This document shows positions 9,721 through 17,502 of a stretch of DNA of 64,000 nt, piece by piece. Source of the DNA: CAWUKT01 sp963923035 (GTDB lineage Bacteria; Bacteroidota; Bacteroidia; J057; JADKCL01); assembly GCA_963923035.1 (NCBI GenBank), contig CAWUKT010000002.1:62001-126000 (forward strand), read 5' to 3'. How positions within the stretch are numbered: the first letter of the stretch is position 1; each line of letters starts with the position of its first letter. The notes under the pieces are model-generated. The model made no database searches. It was given only the letters and a program-made list of their open reading frames with translations, and was not told where the DNA came from. The translations under genes were made by a program, and so were the position numbers.

Positions 9721-11133
9721 ATGTCTGAATATACTTACGACGTCGTCGTGATCGGATCTGGCCCTGGTGGCTATGTTGCAGCCATCCGTTGTGCCCAGCT
9801 GGACCTGAAAACCGCCATCATCGAACGTTATCCCACCCTCGGCGGTACCTGCCTCAATGTGGGCTGTATTCCTTCCAAGGCATTGCTCGATTCTACCCAC
9901 CACTACCATGACGCCGCTCACAAGTTCAAGGAGCACGGCATTGGGTTGGAGAATCTGAGTGTGGACATGCCGCAAATGATCAAGCGGAAGGCCGAAGTCG
10001 TCAAGGCCACTACGGACGGGGTTGATTTTTTGATGAAGAAAAATAAAATCGACGTCTTCCACGGACACGGTTCCTTCAAGGATGCCCATACCATCTCCAT
10101 CGCCGGAGATGACAAGACCGAAGAAATTACCACCAACAAGGTGATCATTGCGACCGGTTCCAAGCCGAGCAGTGTTCCCGGCGTCGAAATCGACAAGCAG
10201 CGCATCATCACCTCCACAGAAGCCCTCGAAATCACCGAAGTCCCGGACAAAATGGTCATCATTGGCGCCGGTGTCATCGGACTGGAAATGGGTTCGGTCT
10301 TTGCCCGTCTGGGAACCGAAATCGAGGTCATTGAATATTCGGACAAGCCGCTCGGAGGCATGGATGGTGCGATGAGTCGGGAAATCAAAAAGGTGCTGTC
10401 GAAGGAGCTCAAATTCAAGTTCCACTTCAAGCACAAAGTCACTTCCGCCAAGGTCGAGGGAGATCGGGTGTTGGTGACGGCAGAAAACATGAAAAAAGGG
10501 GACGAGGTGAATTTCGAAGGCGCTTATTGCCTCGTGGCCACCGGACGTCGTCCTTATACGGATAATCTGGGGCTGGAAAATGCCGGCGTGCAGAAGGATG
10601 ACCGAGGCCGCATCGAAGTCGACGACCACCTCCAGACCAATGTCCCCGGCATTTATGCCATCGGAGACGTGGTCAAAGGCGCCATGCTCGCCCATAAGGC
10701 TTCGGAAGAAGGCGTTTTTGTGGCGGAAGTCATCGCCGGACAGCACCCACACATCAACTACCGGGCCATCCCGAATGTGGTCTATACCTGGCCGGAAGTG
10801 GCCGGCGTCGGGTTTACCGAAGAGGAGCTCAAGGCCAATGGCACTCCGTACAAGTCGGGTACGTTCCATTTCCGCGCGAGCGGACGCGCGCGGGCCAGCA
10901 TGGATACCGACGGGCTTGTGAAAATCCTTTCCCACAAGGAAACCGACGAAATGCTCGGGATGCACATCATCGGTCCGCGGGCCGCGGACATGATCATGGA
11001 AGGCGTCATGGGCGTCGAATTCCGGGCTTCCGCAGAAGACCTGGCCATTTTCTCCCACGCGCACCCGACCTTTTCCGAAAGCATCAAGGAAGCTGCCATG
11101 GACGCCACCGGCGCCCGGGCCATCCACAAATAA
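9721..11133 (+). CDS. lpdA: Dihydrolipoyl dehydrogenase (E3)
   Basis: The 470-residue flavoprotein has the N-terminal FAD dinucleotide motif VIGSGPGGY, the redox disulfide GGTCLNVGC (Cys44 and Cys49), a second nucleotide-binding motif IGAGVIGLEMGS for NAD, and the C-terminal catalytic HAHPTFSE. It reoxidises dihydrolipoamide of the 2-oxoacid dehydrogenase and glycine cleavage complexes. The ATG at 9721 begins the conserved MSEYTYDVVVIG; the open frame runs 27 bases further upstream, but that extension matches nothing typical. It stands alone, away from E1/E2 genes, as is common in Bacteroidota, and is closed by a strong hairpin at 11149. Confidence 0.96.
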   Translation: MSEYTYDVVVIGSGPGGYVAAIRCAQLDLKTAIIERYPTLGGTCLNVGCIPSKALLDSTHHYHDAAHKFKEHGIGLENLSVDMPQMIKRKAEVVKATTDGVDFLMKKNKIDVFHGHGSFKDAHTISIAGDDKTEEITTNKVIIATGSKPSSVPGVEIDKQRIITSTEALEITEVPDKMVIIGAGVIGLEMGSVFARLGTEIEVIEYSDKPLGGMDGAMSREIKKVLSKELKFKFHFKHKVTSAKVEGDRVLVTAENMKKGDEVNFEGAYCLVATGRRPYTDNLGLENAGVQKDDRGRIEVDDHLQTNVPGIYAIGDVVKGAMLAHKASEEGVFVAEVIAGQHPHINYRAIPNVVYTWPEVAGVGFTEEELKANGTPYKSGTFHFRASGRARASMDTDGLVKILSHKETDEMLGMHIIGPRAADMIMEGVMGVEFRASAEDLAIFSHAHPTFSESIKEAAMDATGARAIHK

Positions 11134-11148
11134 AACTGCGATCCAGCG

Positions 11149-11183
11149 ATTCCCGGGCCATTCGAAGAGACTGGTCCGGGAAT
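11149..11183 (+). terminator. Intrinsic terminator after lpdA
   Basis: ATTCCCGG-G-CCA pairs with TGG-T-CCGGGAAT around an 11-base loop and is followed by TTTTT. The stem is about 12 bp with one G-T pair. It begins 15 bases after the lpdA stop and separates it from thiG. Confidence 0.85.
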
Positions 11184-11224
11184 TTTTCACATCCACCGTT
11201 GTTCATTCAACCTGATTTCGCCCC

Positions 11225-12010
11225 ATGAGCCATCCCCAAGATGCCTGGACCATTGGAGAGAAGACCTTCACCTCCCGCTTGATGATCGGTACGTCCCAGT
11301 ATCCGAACCCCGAACTCATGTTCCGGGCCATCGAAGCCAGCGGCGCGGAAATTGTGACGCTCTCCATCCGGCGGATCAACCTCAGTGACCCCAGCAGCAC
11401 CTACCTCTCCCACGATTTCATGCAGCAATACCAGCTGCTCCCCAATACGTCCGGTTGTTATACCGCCAAAGAGGCCGTCCTAACCGCCGAATTGGCGCGG
11501 GAAGCCCTCGGCACGAATTGGATCAAGGTCGAGGTGATCGGGGACGAGAAAACCCTGCTGCCGGACTCGGTGGAATTGCTCAAGGCCTGCGAAATCCTCG
11601 TCCAAAAGGACTTCGTCGTCCTGCCCTACTGCAACGACGATCCGATCCTGTGCAAGCGCCTCGCCGACCTCGGCTGCGCCGCTGTCATGCCCCTGGCCGC
11701 CCCCATCGGCACCGGCCTCGGCATCCGCAATCCCCACAACCTCCAACTGATCCGCGATGCGGTCGACCTCCCGTTGATCGTTGATGCTGGAATCGGGACG
11801 GCCAGCGATGCGGCCATCGCCATGGAGCTCGGCTACGACGGCATCCTGCTGAATACCGCCATCGCCCACGCGCAAGACCCCGTGCTCATGGCCCAGGCCA
11901 TGAAGTGGGGCGTTGAGGCGGGCCGCGCCGCCTACCGCGCCGGCCGGGTCCCCAAATCCTACCACGCCAAGGCCTCCAGCCCCCTGGATGGCCTGTTGTT
12001 TGATATTTGA
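11225..12010 (+). CDS. thiG: Thiazole synthase ThiG
   Basis: The 261-residue TIM-barrel protein contains the ThiG landmarks: SRLMIGTSQYPNPE near the start, WIKVEVIGD with the Schiff-base lysine at about Lys101, VMPLAAPIGTGLGI for phosphate binding, and DAGIGTASDAAIAMELG. It makes the thiazole phosphate moiety of thiamine from deoxyxylulose phosphate, dehydroglycine and ThiS thiocarboxylate. It is an isolated copy: thiS, thiF, thiH/thiO and thiC are not adjacent, and the only other thiamine gene here is thiD 38 kb away. The stop is 6 bases before the next gene, so it is probably co-transcribed with the ADP-ribosylglycohydrolase. Confidence 0.93.
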   Translation: MSHPQDAWTIGEKTFTSRLMIGTSQYPNPELMFRAIEASGAEIVTLSIRRINLSDPSSTYLSHDFMQQYQLLPNTSGCYTAKEAVLTAELAREALGTNWIKVEVIGDEKTLLPDSVELLKACEILVQKDFVVLPYCNDDPILCKRLADLGCAAVMPLAAPIGTGLGIRNPHNLQLIRDAVDLPLIVDAGIGTASDAAIAMELGYDGILLNTAIAHAQDPVLMAQAMKWGVEAGRAAYRAGRVPKSYHAKASSPLDGLLFDI

Positions 12011-12016
12011 TCTGCC

Positions 12017-12931
12017 ATGAATTCTTCTGTTCAAGGAGCCCTCATTGGGCTCGCGGTCGGCGATGCCGTCGGCACCACCCTCGAATTCCAAGCCCCGGGA
12101 ACCTTCGAACCGATCACCGATATGGTGGGCGGAGGGCCGTTTCGGTTGCCGGTCGGCGCCTGGACGGATGACATGGCCATGGCCCTTTGTCTGGCGGAAA
12201 GCCTGATCCATCGCCAGGAATTTGATCCTGCCGATCAGATGCGACGCTACGTGAATTGGATGCGGCACGGGTACATGAGCTCGACCGGGGAATGTTTTGA
12301 CATTGGGAATACGGTCGCGTCGGCTTTGAACCGCTTTCTGGAAAGTGGGGAGCCTTTTTCGGGCTCGACCGATCCGTATTCGGCGGGAAATGGCTCTCTG
12401 ATGCGCCTCGCGCCAATTCCGATGTTTTTCCGCGGGCATCCGGAGGAAGCCATTCGGTTGGCGGGGGAGTCGAGCCGTACGACCCACGGCGCGCAAGCGG
12501 CCGTGGATGCCTGCAGGTATTATGCCGGGCTGTTGATTGGGGCGATGGAAGGGGCTTCCAAGTCAGAATTGTTGGGCCCGGGCTATCGGCCGGGCGGGCA
12601 ATGGGCCGAAGGGGAACTGGATTCCAGTATTTGGGAAGTGGCGGCGGGAAGTTTTCGGGAAAAAGAGCCGCCGGAGATTGTGGGATCGGGGTATGTGGTC
12701 AAAAGTTTGGAAGCAGCGCTGTGGGCTTTTGATCGGAGCGATGATTTTCGGAGTGGTTGCCTGTTGGCCGCCAATCTGGGGAACGATGCGGATACGACGG
12801 CCGCGATCTACGGGCAATTGGCCGGGGCTTATTATGGCGTGGAGGGGATTCCCACCAACTGGGTTGACCGCATGGTTATGCGCGATTTTATCTTTGAAAC
12901 GGCTACGTTGCTGGAGCGGGGTCCTGACTGA
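12017..12931 (+). CDS. ADP-ribosylglycohydrolase family protein
   Basis: The 304-residue protein has the DraG/ARH fold signatures: GLAVGDAVGTTLEF at the N-terminus, WTDDMAMALCLAES with metal-binding aspartates, SRTTHGAQAAVDACRYYA in the middle, and GNDADTTAAIYGQLAGAYYG near the C-terminus. The family removes ADP-ribose from proteins or small molecules using two Mg2+ ions. It starts 6 bases after thiG. Its last codons form the left arm of a terminator, and only one base separates its stop from that of the convergent gene. No partner ADP-ribosyltransferase is visible. The substrate is unknown. Confidence 0.88.
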   Translation: MNSSVQGALIGLAVGDAVGTTLEFQAPGTFEPITDMVGGGPFRLPVGAWTDDMAMALCLAESLIHRQEFDPADQMRRYVNWMRHGYMSSTGECFDIGNTVASALNRFLESGEPFSGSTDPYSAGNGSLMRLAPIPMFFRGHPEEAIRLAGESSRTTHGAQAAVDACRYYAGLLIGAMEGASKSELLGPGYRPGGQWAEGELDSSIWEVAAGSFREKEPPEIVGSGYVVKSLEAALWAFDRSDDFRSGCLLAANLGNDADTTAAIYGQLAGAYYGVEGIPTNWVDRMVMRDFIFETATLLERGPD

Positions 12932-12944
12932 GTCAGGACTTTTT
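12921..12944 (+). terminator. Intrinsic terminator embedded in two convergent coding ends
   Basis: GTCCTGAC (12921-12928) pairs perfectly with GTCAGGAC (12932-12939), with a TGA loop, then TTTTT. The loop is the stop codon of the ADP-ribosylglycohydrolase gene, and the T-run encodes the final lysines of the minus-strand gene. The T-run supports termination on the plus strand only. Confidence 0.85.
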
Positions 12945-13667
12945 CGTGAAAACGGGAATGGAAATGCCGAAATCCAAATGGAGACGGCTGCCATAGGACC
13001 AAAATCTGACCGTTTCCTCCGTGGTTTCCGTTCCATTTTCCAAGGTGATCAAAAACTCCCCTTCATAAATCCGGCTCAATCCCTGGTGATAGGCCATGCG
13101 ACTGAACACCACTATGCCCCGCTTGAATTCGTATTCCAATGCTGCGCCCACAAAAGGACTGTATTTGACGGCTTCTTCCCGGTTCGGAAGTTCATACGAC
13201 AAGGAATATTGGCCCAGGTCCGTGGAATAGCTGAGTGAAAAACTCATACCACTCCTTTGGATAAACGCCAATTCAGCTCCGATCCTCGGACTGAAAAACA
13301 ATCTTTCGCCCCATTTTTCCTTCAAAATGGGCAATCGGTGCCGATAGGCAATGCCCAGGGTAAAGGTCTCGTGGCTCACGCCGCTCAAAGCCCCCAAACT
13401 GCTTTCGTAGGGCTCAAACGTGAGGTACTGGTCGAAATAACGGCCGTCCAATTCCAAAAACCCATTCTTGCCTGGAAATCGATACGCCAATTGGCCGCCA
13501 ATGGCATAGCCCTGGAGCCGGTTTTGGTTGTCGACGAGGAAGAGGGATCGGTTGAAGCGGGCATAATCGGCGTTGAGGCCCGTATAGATGCCCACGTCCA
13601 ATCGGGATTGGGCGAAAAAGGGGGAGAAGAGGAATAAAGAGCAAGCCAACAGGGCGAATTTTTTCAT
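12933..13667 (-). CDS. Outer-membrane beta-barrel protein, unassigned
   Basis: The 244-residue protein begins with a signal peptide (MKKFALLACSLFLFSPFFAQ) and continues with alternating hydrophobic and aromatic strands, such as YAIGGQLAYRFPGKNGFLEL and FTLGIAYRHRLP, typical of small porin-like barrels of Bacteroidota. I use the ATG at 13667, which starts the signal peptide, not the one at 13697. No conserved motif identifies a function. It is convergent with the preceding gene and follows the PLP-enzyme gene on the same strand after 34 bases, so co-transcription with it is possible. Confidence 0.75.
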   Translation of the reverse strand: MKKFALLACSLFLFSPFFAQSRLDVGIYTGLNADYARFNRSLFLVDNQNRLQGYAIGGQLAYRFPGKNGFLELDGRYFDQYLTFEPYESSLGALSGVSHETFTLGIAYRHRLPILKEKWGERLFFSPRIGAELAFIQRSGMSFSLSYSTDLGQYSLSYELPNREEAVKYSPFVGAALEYEFKRGIVVFSRMAYHQGLSRIYEGEFLITLENGTETTEETVRFWSYGSRLHLDFGISIPVFTKKS

Positions 13668-13701
13668 GGTCCGCCTAAACTCGCTCGTTTTGCCCATTCT
13701 T

Positions 13702-14973
13702 TCAATCCCTTATTTTTTGCCCTGCATCCACCTTTTCCAAGGCCTGCCCCAAGTCCCACAACAAATCCTGGACATGCTCGACGCCCACGGAAAGCCGCAC
13801 CATTTTCCCCGTGATGCCCATCCTTTCCCGCAGCGCCGGCTCGACGCCGGCATGGGTCATCGTGGCTGGATGCTGGGCCAGGCTTTCTGTCCCCCCCAGG
13901 CTCACTGCCAATTTGACCAGCGCCAACCCATTCAAAAACGCAAAGGCTTCCCGTTCACCGCCCCGCACATCAAAGGCCACCATAGCCCCGCCCGCTTTCA
14001 ATTGGCGCTGGAAAATGTCGTAGCCCGGGTCTCCGGGCTGGAGATGTCCCAGGTAGTGGACCTTTTCGACAACGGGATGGTCCCGTAGGAAATCGGCAAC
14101 AGCCCGGGCATTTTCAGCCTGCCGGTTCATCCGCAAATGAAGCGTCTCCAAACTCCGCATCAACAGCCAGCCGGTATGCGGAGAGGCCATGTTCCCCAGA
14201 AAGGTCCGCAACGCCTTGATCCGCTGCATCCGGTCCTTTTTTCCCAGCACCGCCCCCGCAATCACATCGCTGTGCCCCCCAATGTACTTCGTCGCCGAAT
14301 ACACGACCAGATCGGCCCCGTGGGCCAGGGGATGCTGCCACAAGGGCCCCATATAGGTATTGTCCACGGCCACGGTTACCGGCTCCTCGGCACTGGAAAA
14401 GTGGTCCGCAACGCGGCGGCACAACTCCAAATCGAACAGCGCATTCGTAGGATTGGCCGGGGTCTCGACGTAGATCAATTTGAGGCGCGCGGACTTTCCC
14501 GTCGCTTCGACCATTTGGATCAGCTCTTCCTCGGTGGTATCCGGGAAAAAGCCGAGGACCTCCACGCCCATCCGCGGCAGGAATTGGGTGATGAAGTGAT
14601 CGGTGCCGCCGTAAACGGGATTGCTGTACAGGAGCAGGTCGCCCTGGGAGAGGAATTCGAGCAATACGGTGGCGATGGCTGCCATGCCACTTTCAAATAC
14701 GGCCGCCTGATCGGCCTGGTCCCAGAGGCAAAGGCGGTCTTCCAGGACTTCGAGGTCGGGATTGTTGAGACGGGAATAAATGAGGCCGGGCACCTCCTGG
14801 GGCCCTTGCTCGCGGAGGCCGTAGGCCACCTCAAAAAAGGCCTTGCCTTGTTCGGCGCTGTTGAAGACGAAGGTGGAGGTCTGGAAAATCGGGCACTTGA
14901 GGGCGCCTTCCGACCATTCGGGATGGTAGCCGTAGCCCATCATCAGGCTTTCCGGCCGAAATGAATGTTGCAT
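13702..14973 (-). CDS. Cys/Met-metabolism PLP-dependent enzyme (methionine gamma-lyase / cystathionine gamma-synthase type)
   Basis: The 423-residue protein shows the family's PLP-binding region VVYSATKYIGGHSDVIAGAV with the Schiff-base lysine. It also has ESGMAAIATVLLEFLSQGD early on, YVETPANPTNALFDL, and SLGGTESLAQHPATMTHAGV near the end. The family cleaves or forms C-S bonds on homocysteine, cystathionine or methionine; sequence alone does not separate methionine gamma-lyase from cystathionine lyase or synthase. It is divergently transcribed from an Lrp/AsnC regulator over a 141-base region. In Bacteroidota this arrangement suggests control of the lyase by that regulator (inference). Confidence 0.88.
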   Translation of the reverse strand: MQHSFRPESLMMGYGYHPEWSEGALKCPIFQTSTFVFNSAEQGKAFFEVAYGLREQGPQEVPGLIYSRLNNPDLEVLEDRLCLWDQADQAAVFESGMAAIATVLLEFLSQGDLLLYSNPVYGGTDHFITQFLPRMGVEVLGFFPDTTEEELIQMVEATGKSARLKLIYVETPANPTNALFDLELCRRVADHFSSAEEPVTVAVDNTYMGPLWQHPLAHGADLVVYSATKYIGGHSDVIAGAVLGKKDRMQRIKALRTFLGNMASPHTGWLLMRSLETLHLRMNRQAENARAVADFLRDHPVVEKVHYLGHLQPGDPGYDIFQRQLKAGGAMVAFDVRGGEREAFAFLNGLALVKLAVSLGGTESLAQHPATMTHAGVEPALRERMGITGKMVRLSVGVEHVQDLLWDLGQALEKVDAGQKIRD

Positions 14974-15114
14974 ACAAATCGAAATTAGAAAGTGATATTC
15001 TCTTACAATTGTACGCAGTGCAGGTTATTTTTCTTCACTTTACGCCCATTTCAATAATTTTTCCTTTCAAGTCCAACAAATCCTTATCTTTTCCTGAATC
15101 TCTGACATTTTCAA

Positions 15115-15624
15115 ATGGATACAGGAAAAATTACGCCGGAAAACCTGGACGCGGTCGATCTTCAGATTCTGGAGTGGCTCCAGGAAGATGCCAAGCTCAA
15201 TGTGAAGGAAATTGCCGATCGGCTTCACATGACCAAGACTCCGATCTACGATCGGATCAAGCGCATGGAACGCAGTGGCGTCATTGGCAAATACGTGGCC
15301 CTGCTAGAGACCCGGCGCATTTTGCCGTCAATCACCGTCTTTTGCTCCGTGACCCTCGATGTCCAGAAGGCCGAGCAGCTGGACCAGTTTTCCGAAGCAG
15401 TTAAGCAAATTCCGGAGGTCGTCGAATGCTATCTGATGGGCGGTTTGTTCGATTTCCTGCTCAAGGTGGTGGTGCGGGACCTGGATGCCTACCACCGATT
15501 TTCTTCCTACCAATTGGCCGTTTTGCCCCACGTCTCCACCATCAAATCGGCCTTTGTGCTGAAAGAGAAGAAGTATGAGACGGGATTTCCTTTGTTGGCG
15601 GGGATGCGGGAAACAAAAAAATAG
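15115..15624 (+). CDS. Lrp/AsnC family transcriptional regulator
   Basis: The 169-residue protein has an N-terminal helix-turn-helix: LDAVDLQILEWLQEDAKLNV, then EIADRLHMTKTPIYDRIKRM. A C-terminal RAM/AsnC ligand-binding domain follows, with VECYLMGGLFDFLLKVVVRD. The family binds amino acids as octamers and wraps promoter DNA. It is head-to-head with the sulfur amino acid PLP enzyme, so that gene and its own promoter are the obvious targets. It ends in a stem-loop that starts in its stop codon. Confidence 0.92.
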   Translation: MDTGKITPENLDAVDLQILEWLQEDAKLNVKEIADRLHMTKTPIYDRIKRMERSGVIGKYVALLETRRILPSITVFCSVTLDVQKAEQLDQFSEAVKQIPEVVECYLMGGLFDFLLKVVVRDLDAYHRFSSYQLAVLPHVSTIKSAFVLKEKKYETGFPLLAGMRETKK

Positions 15625-15645
15625 GCCGCCCCAATCGGAGCGGCC
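15624..15645. terminator. Terminator between Lrp and phasin-like genes
   Basis: GGCCGC (15624-15629) pairs with GCGGCC (15640-15645). Read on the minus strand the stem is followed by TATTTTTTT, so it best terminates the phasin-like gene. It also lies directly at the end of the plus-strand lrp gene, whose stop codon forms its edge. Confidence 0.75.
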
Positions 15646-15675
15646 CCATAAATTTAGCCTGTAAGATGCGAGGTT

Positions 15676-16083
15676 TTACGCCTCGGCTTTGGTGGTTGCC
15701 TTCTTGGCGGGTGCTTTCTTCTTGGAAGCCGGCTTGGCTTCAGCAGCCGGAGCTTCTTCTTTCTTTTCTTCAGCAGCTTCTTCACCGACAATGCCGAGTT
15801 TCTCTTCGATGGCAGCCAGACGGTCCTGGATGTCTTTGACCTGGCCTTGGGTACCAACGTTCAGCTTGGCCATGACCTCTTCGATCAGGTGACGGAGTTT
15901 GCCTTCAAACTCTTCACGCTTGGCTTCGGTGTTGCTGACGAAGTCATCAACGATTTTCTTGCCTTCATCCTGGGAGAGTTTGTCCTCGTCAACCAGTTTG
16001 TCGACAGCTTGTTGGAATTTTTCTACGGAGCTGGCCACCAGACCGACACCCGTGTAAAGGAATTTTTTAAACAGATCCTGCAT
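15676..16083 (-). CDS. Phasin-like protein with Lys/Ala-rich C-terminal tail
   Basis: The 135-residue protein has a phasin-type N-terminal part: MQDLFKKFLYTGVGLVASS, then a long amphipathic helix with VEKFQQAVDKLVDEDKLSQD and VKDIQDRLAAIEEKLG, which looks like a coiled coil. The C-terminal third (about 105-135) is a low-complexity tail of Lys, Ala, Glu and Pro, including KKKAPAKKATTK, resembling histone H1-like tails. Phasin-related proteins coat polyhydroxyalkanoate granules, but the family is also common in bacteria without PHA, and no PHA synthase is in this window. Function is therefore open: a granule or nucleoid-associated role is conjecture. Confidence 0.75.
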   Translation of the reverse strand: MQDLFKKFLYTGVGLVASSVEKFQQAVDKLVDEDKLSQDEGKKIVDDFVSNTEAKREEFEGKLRHLIEEVMAKLNVGTQGQVKDIQDRLAAIEEKLGIVGEEAAEEKKEEAPAAEAKPASKKKAPAKKATTKAEA

Positions 16084-16172
16084 GATTTATTGTGCTTTTA
16101 GTGTGTGCAAAAATTTAACGGAAGACCGTCATGGCCATCCGATCAAACGTTATGCAAATCCCGTGCAAAAAT

Positions 16173-16186
16173 GTATGCATGCATAC
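16173..16186. repeat. Perfect 14-bp palindrome upstream of phasin-like gene
   Basis: GTATGCATGCATAC reads the same on both strands. It is about 90 bases upstream of the phasin-like start and directly adjoins the second GTGCAAAAAT copy. It could be an operator for a dimeric regulator; no regulator is identified. Confidence 0.4.
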
Positions 16187-16337
16187 TATTTTCCACCGAT
16201 CACACCGTGCCACAATCCAGCAAGCCGAAGCCAAACGCCCACACACGACTGATTATCAGCGCCCTAAATAAATTCGTAAATTTTTATTGAGAAAAATCAT
16301 CAATCTGCCACTTTGGCAAGTGACCTGACAAAACTAC

Positions 16338-16357
16338 TGCCAGCCGGACGGCTGGCA
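16338..16357 (-). terminator. Terminator hairpin after alpha/beta hydrolase
   Basis: TGCCAGCC pairs with GGCTGGCA around GGAC, 26 bases beyond the stop of the minus-strand esterase gene. The following T-run on the minus strand is short (AGTAGTTTTG), so strength is uncertain. Confidence 0.55.
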
Positions 16358-16382
16358 TGACAAAAGAGGTGAAATGGGCGGC

Positions 16383-17333
16383 TCAGGAGCTTGAGACCGC
16401 CACCAATTTTTCGCTGTCCGTTTCCCGAATGGCACTCGGGCTGTAATCGTCGATGAACGCCACGATCTTATTGATCGCATCCCGCGCCTGCGGAAGGTAG
16501 CGCCAGTAAATCTGCCAAACGTGGATCAGTCCCTGGTACTTCTGGAAGGTCACTTCGACCCCGGCCTTCCGGGCTTTTTCCGCGAGCTCGGTGCCTTCGT
16601 CCACCAGGACTTCCGTATCGCTCACCTGGATCAGAAGCGGCGGCAGGTCATGGAGTTCGGCAAACAGAGGGGAAACGTAGGGATGGTCTTCGGGATAAAT
16701 CCCGGCGTAGTTCCGTGCCCAGGCCTTCATCTCTTTCAGGAAGATCATCGGGCTGCGGTCCACGTATTTGTAAACGGACTCCCGGGAAATGGTCAGGTCC
16801 ACCCAAGGGGAGATCAGCACCGAACAAGCGGGCTGGGGAATGCCTTTGTCCCGCAGGGATAACATGGTAGCCATGGCGAGACCGCCACCAGCTGAGTCAC
16901 CGACAATGACGATGTCCTCGGGCGCGTGACCAGTTTCCAGCAGCCATTCGTAGGCGGCCAGGGCATCTTCCAGGGCCGCCGGGTGCGGGTCCTCAGGAGC
17001 CAACCGGTATTCGACCAGCAAACCACAGTAGCCGGCCTGCTTGGAAATTTGAGATGCCAGTGACCGGTGGGTCTGCTTGGAACCCACGGCATATCCTCCA
17101 CCGTGCAGGTAGAGCATCACTTTGTTGTGATCTGCTTTCTTAGGAATCAACCACTCGGCTGAAATATGCCCAATCTTTACTTCTTCTCGCTCCACTCCCC
17201 ACGGCATAAAAAACATGAGAGCGCCCAGGTCGGTCATTCGACGCAGTGTTCGAATATTGATTTCACCCGTTCTAAAAGCTGAAACTACCGTACCCAAGGC
17301 GGTGCGAATTAAACGATGTTGTAATCCCGCCAT
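16383..17333 (-). CDS. Alpha/beta hydrolase, hormone-sensitive-lipase-like esterase
   Basis: The 316-residue protein carries the HSL-family oxyanion motif LYLHGGGYAVGS and the nucleophile elbow VGDSAGGGLAMA. An acidic residue in the VSDTEVLVDEG region and a histidine near GLIHVWQIY complete the triad. It has no signal peptide, so it is probably cytoplasmic. The family hydrolyses short-chain esters and lactones; the natural substrate is not predictable. It is a single-gene unit with a hairpin after the stop. Confidence 0.87.
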   Translation of the reverse strand: MAGLQHRLIRTALGTVVSAFRTGEINIRTLRRMTDLGALMFFMPWGVEREEVKIGHISAEWLIPKKADHNKVMLYLHGGGYAVGSKQTHRSLASQISKQAGYCGLLVEYRLAPEDPHPAALEDALAAYEWLLETGHAPEDIVIVGDSAGGGLAMATMLSLRDKGIPQPACSVLISPWVDLTISRESVYKYVDRSPMIFLKEMKAWARNYAGIYPEDHPYVSPLFAELHDLPPLLIQVSDTEVLVDEGTELAEKARKAGVEVTFQKYQGLIHVWQIYWRYLPQARDAINKIVAFIDDYSPSAIRETDSEKLVAVSSS

Positions 17334-17502
17334 GTATTTAACGATTTAGTAACCTAAGATAATAAATAAATTCGTAGAAAAGAATCTTTGTCCTTTCGCA
17401 GAACCGTCCATTCACCAATGAAAATTTTTCAGAATGGACCCAAATCAGTACAAGATATTAGAGCAACTTTTTTCCGTAACCTTTGCCGGTTATACGACCA
17501 AA

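Larger units (their letters stand above)
16084..16382. other. Intergenic region upstream of phasin-like gene
   Basis: These 299 AT-rich bases carry no credible gene. They hold a 14-bp palindrome at 16173-16186, two copies of GTGCAAAAAT (16105-16114 and 16163-16172), and a hairpin at 16338-16357 next to the esterase stop. Confidence 0.5.

Noticed and set aside
16284..16358. 24-codon minus-strand frame beginning in the esterase terminator
   Set aside because: Its first codons are the hairpin stem and the peptide is not like the micropeptides near 34 kb.
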